The translations under genes and the position numbers were made by a program. 64,000 nucleotides of DNA. It comes from Cydia pomonella. Its lineage: Eukaryota; Arthropoda; Insecta; Lepidoptera; Tortricidae. Positions 46,040 to 54,159 of the stretch are shown here, piece after piece. The stretch spans positions 3,992,501 to 4,056,500 of the forward strand of contig NC_084708.1 in NCBI RefSeq assembly GCF_033807575.1, in the 5' to 3' direction. Position 1 is the stretch's first letter; the number at the start of each line of letters is the position of its first letter. The notes beneath the pieces were generated by a model. That model saw only the letters and a list, made by a program, of their open reading frames with translations. It ran no database searches and was not told the origin of the DNA.

Positions 46040-47326
46040 CGAGGGCGGGATGATAAGTAACTGGCCTTAGCTATTTAAAAAGTTTGAATTTAAAAATAAA
46101 CTAGCGTAATTTAAGCTTCGTGTCTCTGGCTATCTGTGTTCGAAATTTAAATTTGATGGCTTAAATATTTTATCGATTTTCTGTTATTTGAAAATATATT
46201 GTGACGATTGTTTTCAAAATGGATAAAATTGAACAAAGAGCGGTGATAAAGTTTCTTTACATGAAGGGTATGAAGGGGATAGGTATTTATGAAGAGTTAA
46301 AGAATGTTTTAGGTGAATGTGCTCTTTCTCACGCCACAGTAAAAAACTGGGTGGCTGAATTTAAACGAGGCCGTACAAGTGTCCAAGATGAAGCCCGCTC
46401 TGGACGTCCAAAAAGTGCCACAACTCCGGAAATGGTCTCCAAAGTGCACGATATGGTTTTGGCAGATCGACGATTGAAGTTATCAGAAATAGCTGACACT
46501 ACAGGGATATCAAAGGAACGGGTACATCATATTCTAAGTGAAGAATTAAATATGAAAAAGTTATCCGCCCGTTGGGTGCCGCGATTGCTTACGCACGATC
46601 AAAAAAGAATCCGCGTGCAAAATTCGGAAGAATGTTTGGATCGTTTTCAGAAAAATAAAGCTGATTTTTTGCGTCGATTTGTAACAACAGATGAAACATG
46701 GGTTCACCACTACACGCCAGAATCAAAAATTCAATCAAAACAGTGGACTGAATATCGGGTCCCAAAAAAGCTATGGCTGTAAAGTCGGCTGGAAAAGTTA
46801 TGGCTTCCGTCTTTTGGGATGCTAGTGGAATTTTGATGATAGACTACCTTCCCAAAGGTAAAACTATTAATGGGGAATACTATGCTAATCTTTTAGATAA
46901 GCTTCATCAATGCATTCATCAAAAACGACCAGGCTTAGCAAAAAAAAAATCATCTTCCATCAAGACAACGCTAGGGTTCACACATGTGTTAAAGCCATGG
47001 CAAAAATCGGCGAATTAAAGTATGATTTGCTGCCCCATCCACCTTATTCGCCTGATCTGGCACCATCCGACTTCCACCTGTTCCCGAAGCTTAAAACTTT
47101 TTTGGGTGGACAGAAATTTGCCACTAATGATGCCGTCATAGCCGCTGTGGAGGAGTATTTTGCAGGCCTCGAAAAGAATCATTTTATGGAGGGCATCGCA
47201 GCTTTAGAGCGAAGATGGAATAAGTGCATAGAGCTAGGTGGAGACTATGTCGAAAAATAAAATTAGTTTTAACACCGAAATTCAAGTATTTTCTACTTAG
47301 GCCAGTTACTTATCATCCCACCCTCG
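46040..47326 (+). mobile_element. mariner element, 1287 bp, flanked by TA
   Basis: The ends CGAGGGCGGGATGATAAGTA (then ACTGGCC) and, inverted, CGAGGGTGGGATGATAAGTA (then ACTGGCC) form about 28-bp terminal inverted repeats with one mismatch. TA duplications lie at 46038-46039 and 47327-47328. Total length is typical of mariner. The single internal gene encodes a D,D34D transposase broken by two frameshifts, so the copy is probably not autonomous, though its termini look usable in trans. Confidence 0.95.
46219..47260 (+). pseudogene. mariner transposase (D,D34D), two frameshifts
   Basis: Cuts and pastes the element at its terminal repeats; acts in the nucleus. The frame starts at ATG 46219 (in-frame GTG at 46201 is not used as a start here). 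Residues 1-115 form the paired helix-turn-helix DNA-binding region. The linker motif appears as WVPRLL (residues 119-124), a change from the usual WVPHEL. Catalytic aspartates are present: TDE at 46690, HQDN at 46964, and APSD at 47069. The last two are 34 residues apart, the mariner D34D spacing, and YSPDLAPSD is intact. The frame breaks twice, both at A runs (46764-46769 and 46940-46949), and the reading frame returns each time by using another phase. Either real indels or sequencing slips at homopolymers could explain this; otherwise the protein is nearly complete. Confidence 0.93.
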
Positions 47327-47328
47327 TA

Positions 47329-47944
47329 CTTTTATGTCATAACTATCGCGGTAACTGAAGTCAATATTCTAGTTTAAAAAAAAATTAAGGAAAAAAAATC
47401 CTAACAATCTATCTTAATCTATATTATAATTACATATTTATTTACTTTTCTTCCTGTTTTTGTATTCCAATTACAATTTGGATCATTTCACTCGAATCGC
47501 GTCGCTTACGGAAGCTGCTTTGTAAATACGTGGGTAATACTAAAAGTTTCTGGAAAGAGCCACTTAGAGGTCACGCAATGAAAATGTTTATTTGTTAAAA
47601 ATATAACTTAATATTGCGACCTGTAGAGGAGAACAAATGCCCGAGTTAAAACGGAGACCTTCGCTAACGCTTCAGTCAATATAAAAAAGTTTCGTATCTT
47701 CTACGGTTTTTAAGAACCCTGGAACTTTCTGTGTGGCCTATAAACCTACGTACTTAGGTAAAAATCTTGTGTCTGTCTATATAGTTAGCAATGTCCTTAT
47801 TCGGTATAATGAAAGAGGAGAGTTATGCCATCAAATGACCATCCTCATATGATATACTTAGGTAGATAATAATATAATGTGTGGGTTGTTAGGTATCAAA
47901 ATGAAACAGTAATTATTTTATATGATATATGGGACTTCAAACTT
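47329..47944. other. Spacer between mariner and cathepsin B; repeat fragment at 47622-47690
   Basis: The stretch GGAGAACAAATGCCCG, AAACGGAGACCTTCGCTA matches the repeat at 33471-33560. The remainder is AT-rich without features. The mariner end lies about 0.6 kb beyond the cathepsin B polyadenylation signal. Confidence 0.4.
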
Positions 47945-47945
47945 C

Positions 47946-47951
47946 TTTATT
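47946..47951 (-). terminator. Polyadenylation signal of the cathepsin B gene
   Basis: AATAAA on the minus strand, 43 bases after the stop codon at 47995. The following sequence is G/T-containing (GAAGTTTGAAGTCCC). The 3' UTR would be about 60-70 nt, which is short. Confidence 0.75.
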
Positions 47952-47994
47952 TAACAAATTACTTGAAAATAGAAAAGGAGGAACCAATTTGAAT

Positions 47995-49005
47995 TTACAA
48001 CCCATCTAAGTCAGGTTCCCCAGCTACGATATCGCTTTCAATATTGCAGTGGTTTTGGCCTCTCAGGAATTTGAAGTAACCCTTATCTCCCCAGTCATTG
48101 TTCCAAGAATTTGCGCACAACCAGTACTTCTGGCCATTCTCGACTCCCCATCCTAAGATCTTAATAGCATGACCAGCCAAGAACGCTCCAGATGTATGAG
48201 AGTACACGCCGCTTTTATAATTAACGAAATCTTGATATACGTTGAAATCAGCCTCAACGGGACCTTTAGTATACAATTCCGCTTTAATGTGGTCTTCATC
48301 AGCAATCGAATAAACAGCTTTCGCGTGATGCTTGTCTTTCTTATACTCCACATGACCAGCTGTGCATTTATTCAAGCACTCTGGCGTTTTATCCAAACCG
48401 TTGCACTTCGGCCTCGGTCCATCTACGTGGTGCTCGCATGGAGGGATTTCATAAGGCCTGCAACCTTGAGATGAATTATACTGTCCCCCAGACACGATAC
48501 CAACGTTTTTCCAGTACTGAAACGCTGTACTTGGTGCACCACCACGGCATCCATCACCACATTCTGTACAGCAACTTACTAAATCCTGAGCTGAGAAGTG
48601 GAACTGTTTTTTGCCATTTGAGTACGTGCACACTCGATCGGTCATAACTTCAGTAGCTCCGAAAGCCCAACAGCTACCGCACGATCCTTGGTCTCTGATT
48701 TCGTTTAGACTCGGGCAGTTCGGCCATTTTTTTCTAGGGTCAAAGTTTTCTGGTAAACTGGCGATTAAGTCAGCGTCATGGGTTATAGCGGGGAGCTTGG
48801 GTGACAGAGGGTTTTTTACTACTCCCATTAATGCCTTGATGTGAGTAAGAGGAGTGTCCAATGGAAAGTTTCGTCCGGCCTTCCAAGAATTTTGCTTGGA
48901 GTTGATCAAAGATATGAATTCTTCAGAGAGCGGGTGCAGAGAATCCTTTGCTGCTACAAGTGTAGCAGCAGTGAAGACTATACCGATGGCGATGGAAAGT
49001 GCCAT
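47995..49005 (-). CDS. CtsB: Cathepsin B-like cysteine protease, intronless
   Basis: A papain-family (C1A) lysosomal or secreted protease with endopeptidase and carboxydipeptidase activity. The 336-residue product is the usual cathepsin B length. Residues 1-19 (MALSIAIGIVFTAATLVAA) are a signal peptide. The propeptide follows to about residue 83, and the mature enzyme starts near LPENFDPRKKWPNC. Catalytic residues are all present: Gln106 and Cys112 in DQGSCGSCWAF, His279 in GHAIKILGWG, Asn299 in ANSWN. The occluding loop CEHHVDG keeps both histidines (192, 193) needed for dipeptide removal. A glycosylation-type NSS lies at 177. I chose ATG 49005 because the frame upstream is open only from a GTG at 49056, and ATG 49005 has A at -3 and G at +4. 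No intron interrupts the frame, so the gene may be a retrocopy, yet no decay is visible. Transposons flank it on both sides. Confidence 0.97.
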   Translation of the reverse strand: MALSIAIGIVFTAATLVAAKDSLHPLSEEFISLINSKQNSWKAGRNFPLDTPLTHIKALMGVVKNPLSPKLPAITHDADLIASLPENFDPRKKWPNCPSLNEIRDQGSCGSCWAFGATEVMTDRVCTYSNGKKQFHFSAQDLVSCCTECGDGCRGGAPSTAFQYWKNVGIVSGGQYNSSQGCRPYEIPPCEHHVDGPRPKCNGLDKTPECLNKCTAGHVEYKKDKHHAKAVYSIADEDHIKAELYTKGPVEADFNVYQDFVNYKSGVYSHTSGAFLAGHAIKILGWGVENGQKYWLCANSWNNDWGDKGYFKFLRGQNHCNIESDIVAGEPDLDGL

Positions 49006-49079
49006 CTTTAATTTCGATGAGGAAGTAGCAAGTAGTAGTTTGCAAGTGGATTTCACGTTAAGAATGAGGAATTGTGATG

Positions 49080-49087
49080 TTTAAATA
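49080..49087 (-). promoter_or_regulatory. TATA-like box of the cathepsin B gene
   Basis: TATTTAAA on the minus strand lies 75 bases before the ATG. An initiator-like TCATTC with its A near 49065 is 22 bases downstream, somewhat closer than the usual 28-32. Transcription probably starts at about 49055-49065, giving a 5' UTR of 50-60 nt. Inferred from spacing only. Confidence 0.5.
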
Positions 49088-49144
49088 GTAAAACACTGGC
49101 CGCTGTTTCATACTTAGGTAGGTATGTGACACATAAACATAATG

Positions 49145-49195
49145 TAAAAATGCGGTCAAGAGCCTGTCGGGTCATGTCCAGTGTAGGGTTCCAAA
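49145..49195 (+). repeat. Short repeat fragment (GCGGTCAAGAGC ... TAGGGTTCC)
   Basis: AAAAATGCGGTCAAGAGCC, GTCGGGTCATG and GTGTAGGGTTCC recall the left end of the element at 40124 (GCGGCCAAGTGCGAGTCGG ... AGGGTTCCG). Only about 50 bp are present, immediately upstream of the cathepsin B promoter. Confidence 0.35.
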
Positions 49196-49204
49196 ACCAG
49201 AATT

Positions 49205-49348
49205 ATTAATAAATAAATAATAATAATAAATATTATAGGACATTATTACACAAATTGACTGAGTCCCACAGTAAGCTCAATAAGGCTTGTGTTGAAGGTA
49301 CTTAGACAACGATATATATAATATATAAATATTTATAAATACTTAAAT
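49205..49348 (-). mobile_element. tRNA-derived SINE, 3' half (split by a hAT-like insertion)
   Basis: Matches the 3' half of the SINE at 10503-10784: ATT-rich tail, GCTCAATAAGGCTTGTGTTG and TATATAATATATAAATATTT. It stops at ACTTAAAT, exactly where the hAT-like element begins. The missing 5' half resumes at 51401. Confidence 0.9.
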
Positions 49349-51400
49349 CAGCGAACGAAAAAAACATAGAAGACTAACGTCAAACAAAATATCAGCGTAA
49401 AAGTGGCCCCACTATTAAAACACGCAATAATAATAACGGACCAATAGCAACTCGTCAAAGTTCAGGTCTTGTTTTCGCCGACGAAACTTCATTTGACCAT
49501 GATTAGCCAATTTAAACCACCCGAACTACGATTGGTCTATAATAAAATGAGGCGCTGTGATTGGCTGTAGCGCAGCTCTAGGTAGACGGTTTCATGCAAA
49601 ATATGTAGACTAGTTTTAAATGCAATATTTTTTTATTATAATTTATTATTTTATTTTAAAGGCTTCTTATTTGTTTGTTTATTGCACGTGTTTAAAGGCA
49701 ATTAAGCCTTCGAACCAATTAATACATTGTGTCGTTCATCTTATAGGGCACGTGCGACGTTTAGTTAGGTGGCACAGAAATATGTCAGATGTAAATGAAT
49801 GTAAATTGGAATTTTGGATTTTACTCTGATCAAGATGAAAACCGATATCTGAGGATCCGAGAGGCCTTTTATTTACGAATTTGAGATCAAAAAAAAATGC
49901 CGCGAGTTGAATTTTAGAATTTTTCATCCGATCAAGGTGAAAATCCATATCTGAGGACCCGAGCGGCCCTTCATTGTGATTCTAAAGTCATATTTGGTAA
50001 AAGCACCCTCCATTTTGAATGAAACGCCCGATATCTTGAATATCGCCATTTTTGCTCTTATCATGATCATCATTCATCATATAAAAGCAAACACGGAGAA
50101 ATTTAAGATGTCGGGCGTTTTTGCCAAATTTGACTTCAGAATCATAATGAAGGGTCACTGGGATCCTTAGATATCGATTTTCATCTCGATCAGAGCCAAA
50201 ATGCAGAAATCCAAGATGGCGGGCGTTGGTTTAATTTTGACCTCGTATTCATTGTAAAGGACCTCTAGGATCCTCAGATATCGATTTTCATCTTGATCAG
50301 AGCAAACATGCAGAAATTCGTATTGAACACGTCGTCATAGGAACAGTTTGTATGGGAATAGTACATTACTATAGAGGACGGGAAACGAAGGATTGCAGGC
50401 CAAGTAGATATAGACGGCCGAGCGTAGCGAGGACGAATACGGATATGCGGCCGGCAACCCCCCCGTTTCTCGCCGAGATTTGTGTAGTGCTTTTCTAAAA
50501 CTTGCAATGAAATAATTAAAAAAAAAACACGAAAAAGACAAAAAAAGAAAAAAAAACTTAATGGCAGAATTTTGCTTATAGGTTTTTTTGATTGAATGCC
50601 ATAATTTGACGTTTAAAAACAAAAGAAGGTTGCCTTACAGGCCTAGGTGTGTAAGGCTGTATGAAATTCCTTTACATAAATATCATCTTCACTCATCGCA
50701 CCTGATATGTAGTATTTCCGGACCTAATTTGAAGTAAGTCATGTCAACATTTCATTAAAAGTTTGAGAAAAATAGCATTATTGTTTTTACTATTTTCCTC
50801 GTATTCTTTCCATAATTTTTCACCGTTCTAACCTTCCCTGGACCTAGAAATATTCCAATACCAAAATTAGCCAAATCGGTCCAGCCATCCGCGAACTTAA
50901 CGAAAAGTTATAAATAGCAGCCAGATACCGGGACTTAGTAAGAAAGTACACATAAAAAACCTCCACCTACAACGGCGACTCGTATTTACTATCACAAATT
51001 TAAATTATTAAAATAACAACCCGAACAAATTAAAAATGAAAGTTTCTTAATATCAATGGTTGTTTAAAATGCATAACATCATCCCCATATAAAGCCGGTT
51101 GTGATCAAGAGAAATCAAATTAATATGATTCTAGCTAAACTATACGTGAAAAGTAATCCCATATTTTTTCCAGTGTTGGTTGGAACGACTAGCACATCAT
51201 TAATTATCCGCACAATAAGGCATAATTCTTTCGTTAAAGATATAATTTGAATACTTCTTACTATGACTGTCACAACGGGCCGCAATTTGCGAACTAAATA
51301 GCTCCGCGGCACAAAATTGACGCCCCGCCCGCTTCGGCACAATGTGTGTGGGGTCATTTTTCAGAGCTAGTTCGACATCTATGTTTATTATCAATCGCTG
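49349..51400. mobile_element. hAT-like non-autonomous DNA transposon, 2052 bp
   Basis: The element splits a SINE and is flanked by the 8-bp duplication ACTTAAAT (49341-49348 and 51401-51408), the size made by hAT transposases. The ends are inverted: CAGCGAACGAAAAAAACATA on the left and, inverted from the right, CAGCGATTGATAATAAACAT; a GACCCCAC / GGCCCCAC block recurs about 45-60 bp inside each end. The hAT family typically begins CA(G)NG. No transposase domain is present in any frame; the open frames of up to 95 codons are unrecognised. The interior contains a large palindrome of repeated modules (49824-50302). Confidence 0.87.
49824..50302. repeat. Modular palindrome inside the hAT-like element
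   Basis: Four copies of a module like GATCAAGATGAAAACCGATATCTGAGGATCC occur: two forward (49824, 49929) and two inverted (50161, 50269). Between them GTGATTCTAAAGTCATATTTGG (49975 on) is mirrored near 50122-50150, and AACGCCCGATATCTTGAA (50023) by TTTAAGATGTCGGGCGTT (50102). The whole is a roughly 480-bp imperfect palindrome centred near 50071. Confidence 0.8.
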
Positions 51401-51541
51401 ACTTAAATACATAGAAAACACCCATGACTCAGAAACAAATATCCATGCTCATCACACGAATAAATGCCCTTACCAGGATTTGAACCCGGGACCATCGGCT
51501 TCGTAGGCAGGGTCACTACCCACTAGGCCAAACTGGTCGTC
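51401..51541 (-). mobile_element. tRNA-derived SINE, 5' half (split by a hAT-like insertion)
   Basis: Resumes at ACTTAAAT and carries the tRNA-like head on the minus strand: A box TGGCCTAGTGGG, CCTGCCTACGAAGCCGATGG, B box GGTTCAAATCC. Joined to 49205-49348 with the duplication counted once, it restores a full-length SINE like 10503-10784. Confidence 0.92.
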
Positions 51542-51543
51542 AA

Positions 51544-52912
51544 CAACAATAAATACAATCATTATTCAAACTATACTAGCAATTCCATTTGTTTGAGCTA
51601 TTCCCTGACCACAGTAAGCGGTCTTATTCTGCAAAAAGGGACACAAAAGTGGGGAAGCATCCCCTTTATAAGTTCCTTTCCTTACCCTTATATTTTTACA
51701 TGCATGCCAAGTTTCATACTTTCTTCCGGTGAGGACTTCGTGCTTTCTTTAGGTGAATATTCTTAGTTATTTATACTTATGCTTTAATCGCTTGTTCCAG
51801 AGAATGAATGCAGCTGCCACAGTGTACTCTCATTTTGTACGGACATATCTAAACAAATAACCCGTTTCCATTGTTCTTGAGTACCTGCAGCCTGTAGGCT
51901 ACAGGCAGAATCAAATAGATAGTGACGACCAAATATATTGTAACACCTTTTTTACCACAGAAAAAACAGACTGTACATAAATATGAAATTAAAAATTTCG
52001 AAGGTGAACAGCACGAGCGTGCACTATCAGACATAGTCATAATGGTTCTTTGTTGATTTTTAACCCTAGAAATATATCATAAATATAAACGGCGAATATG
52101 TTAAATATTCACATTTAAAGTCACGTAATAAAAACATAGTTACGTCGGTACATCGATAAGCGTCTATGATATATTATACCACGTATTTTCTAACTTTAAT
52201 TGTACACGTGTAAACTTAAGTAGAAACGTGTACCTAAACTTAAAGTAAGGTCGATGAAGGTAAATTTTAAACCAAATGTTATCTTAGGATCCATGCCGTG
52301 ATATTGTCGATGGGCTTTTCTCTATAGAAACGATCGAATTAAGAGAATACAAAACGACTTTGATTTCAAACCGCTACCAATATTATTATTAGTTTGCTAT
52401 ACACACACACACGCACACACATAGCACAGTTTTGTATACAGCGTGCATTTTTGATACGACCACATAATAGGGTAGTTAGTTTAGGCTTTAATAAACACAC
52501 TTCATTAAAGCTTAAACTTCTTTATAGGTTTGATGACTTTTATTTTTCCATATAAAAGAATTCAGCAACCAATGTATCACTACTTAGTTTTAACTCAAAA
52601 CTTCGCATTTAATGACGCGACGTCACAACTGACCATGACATACGAAATACATTGCCGCTCGAAAAATATTCATAAATGAATTATCTTCTAATCATGAATG
52701 TTATATAGCACTAAACCTACGTATAGTTTAAGTTTGCCGTTATATCAAAAATCAAATCTGCGCATAATCGTACTATAATCGTACTATGAAATTTAAACTA
52801 CAGTCCAAAAGTCTTCACTATATTTTTGCCCTGATGTCATTACATTTTGGATTTATCACTTTATACTTTTATCACACAATCACAAAACTAGTGCCAATTC
52901 TTAGGATTAGTT
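51544..52912. other. Intergenic; short (AC)n patch near 52400-52425
   Basis: TACACACACACACGCACACACA forms a short imperfect microsatellite. No domain-bearing ORF in the remainder. Confidence 0.4.
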
Positions 52913-52992
52913 GCCAAGCGGACCCCAGGTTCCCATGAGCCGTGGCAAAATGCCGGCACAACGATGGAAGATCTGATCTGGTCGATGGATGG
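52913..52992 (+). mobile_element. LINE ORF-end fragment
   Basis: GCCAAGCGGACCCCAGGTTC, CCATGAGCCGTGGCAAAATGCC, GGCACAACG resembles the 3' end of a lepidopteran LINE reading frame as I recall it (frame reading KRTPGSHEPWQNAGTT). Only about 80 bp remain. Confidence 0.5.
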
Positions 52993-53154
52993 ATAAATCT
53001 GTATCAGTTTGTTTCAAGTGTGTAATTGTAACTATAATCAGGATTTATCAGATGTCAGGATTCTTCCTGACTTGTCAGGAGCTTAATATTTGTTAGTTCT
53101 AAATAAATGAGTGACAATATTAGCTTGACTTTGACATTTCTTTTCGTTATAATA

Positions 53155-53538
53155 TAAAACAATTGTACAATGGGCTGTGCTCTGAAGAATTGTTTGACAT
53201 GATGCCCACGGCTACTTTCTATCACCGCACCGCCCGCCGTCGGCAGGGTGTTCATCCTCACACCCTAGAACCTAAATGGTCACGCACTGTGCGGTTTAAG
53301 AGGAACTTCCTCCCGCGCACGCTCCGGTTGTGGAATGAGCTACCTGCCGAGGTTTTCCCGAGGGTCTACAGTATGAGGTTCTTCAAAAAAGGAGTGTACA
53401 GATTTTTAAAGGGTCGGCAACGCGCATGTAACACCTCTGGAGTTGCAGGCGTCCATAGGCTACGGTGACTGCTTACCATCAGGCGGGCCGTATGCTTGCT
53501 TGCCACCGTCGTGGTATAAAAAAAAAAAAAAAAAAAAA
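53155..53538 (+). mobile_element. 5'-truncated LINE (Jockey/CR1/R1-like) with poly(A)
   Basis: Carries the last about 100 codons of a reverse-transcriptase ORF, a 50-bp 3' UTR and 21 A's (53518-53538). The 3' UTR has GACTGCTTACCATCAGGCGG and TTGCCACCGTCG. Truncation at the 5' side is the normal outcome of target-primed reverse transcription. This copy shows which coding sequence precedes the tail shared with the elements at 883, 16563 and 29109. Confidence 0.85.
53166..53468 (+). pseudogene. LINE reverse-transcriptase ORF, C-terminal fragment
   Basis: The open frame contains YNGLCSEELFDMMPTATFYH, HPHTLEP, FKRNFLPRTLRLWNELPAEV, VYRFLKGRQRACNTSG and ends AGVHRLR. The series R.HP..L, F.R.FLPRT.RLWN.LP..VF and F...V..FL.GRQR is typical of the C-terminus of Jockey/CR1/R1-like retrotransposon proteins, downstream of the RT domain. 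The start is missing, so it is a 5'-truncated fragment with no catalytic part. No stop interrupts it, which suggests a fairly recent insertion. Confidence 0.85.
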
Positions 53539-53686
53539 CTAAAACTCCGTTAAAAGCATTTATGACAAACTACAAAAAAATCTTTCACACACTTAACGTC
53601 ATCTTTTCTAGAACATTCCACTAGAATGAAACTAGGCGACCTAAGAGAAGATTAACACCTAGCAACGTCCTAAAGAGCCCAAAAAC

Positions 53687-54158
53687 TTAATAAACAAACA
53701 CTTCAAATTCCGTAGGTACTTCGGAGGCTTTTTCACTTAGCAGGGGCTTGGCAACTATTAATCTTGTAGGTGTTCCCGAACAATTTATAACAGCGACAAA
53801 GGCCCGTGGTCTTGCCGAATTGTACGCGGGATTAAGTGGGACAAATAATGTTATTCGGTTAAATGTGGTTAAATGCAGACAAATGTTTGGATGTACGATG
53901 ACAGTAGGTTTCCCGATGGTACTTGGGATACGTATTTCGATGATAATAAACCCAACACCCAACCTATTGAATTCATCAAGTGCCTATTTCACAAACTTTG
54001 TAATTGACAATGAAGCAAATTTATTGATAATCAAATACAAATGCAATCCGCCACATGCTTCGTCAAAACACAATTACCTATACCTACATTGCTGGGTTGG
54101 TAAGTTACGACGGTACATAGCGTCAATGTTTATTTGTTGTACTAGCAATGTACGGTGA
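53687..54158. other. Stretch open on both strands, not assigned
   Basis: The plus strand is open for 136 codons from a TTG (53748-54158) and the minus strand for 91 codons from an ATG (53962-53687). The plus frame includes VPEQFITATKARGLAELY and the minus frame includes RPRAFVAVINCSGTPTRL; I recognise neither. There is no good Kozak ATG on the plus strand. One of them might be a remnant of a retroelement gene, but neither is supported. Confidence 0.3.
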
Positions 54159-54159
54159 A

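Noticed and set aside
45472..47326. MITE at 45472 as a deletion derivative of the neighbouring mariner
   Set aside because: The terminal repeats (ACCAGACATAG versus CGAGGGYGGGATG) are unrelated.
49006..49056. 17-residue N-terminal extension of cathepsin B starting at GTG 49056
   Set aside because: It would need a non-ATG start; ATG 49005 has good context and directly begins a normal signal peptide. The extension also overlaps the probable transcription start.
48153..49084. Open frames on the plus strand and another minus frame across cathepsin B
   Set aside because: They are shadows of the real gene in other phases, without domains or start context.
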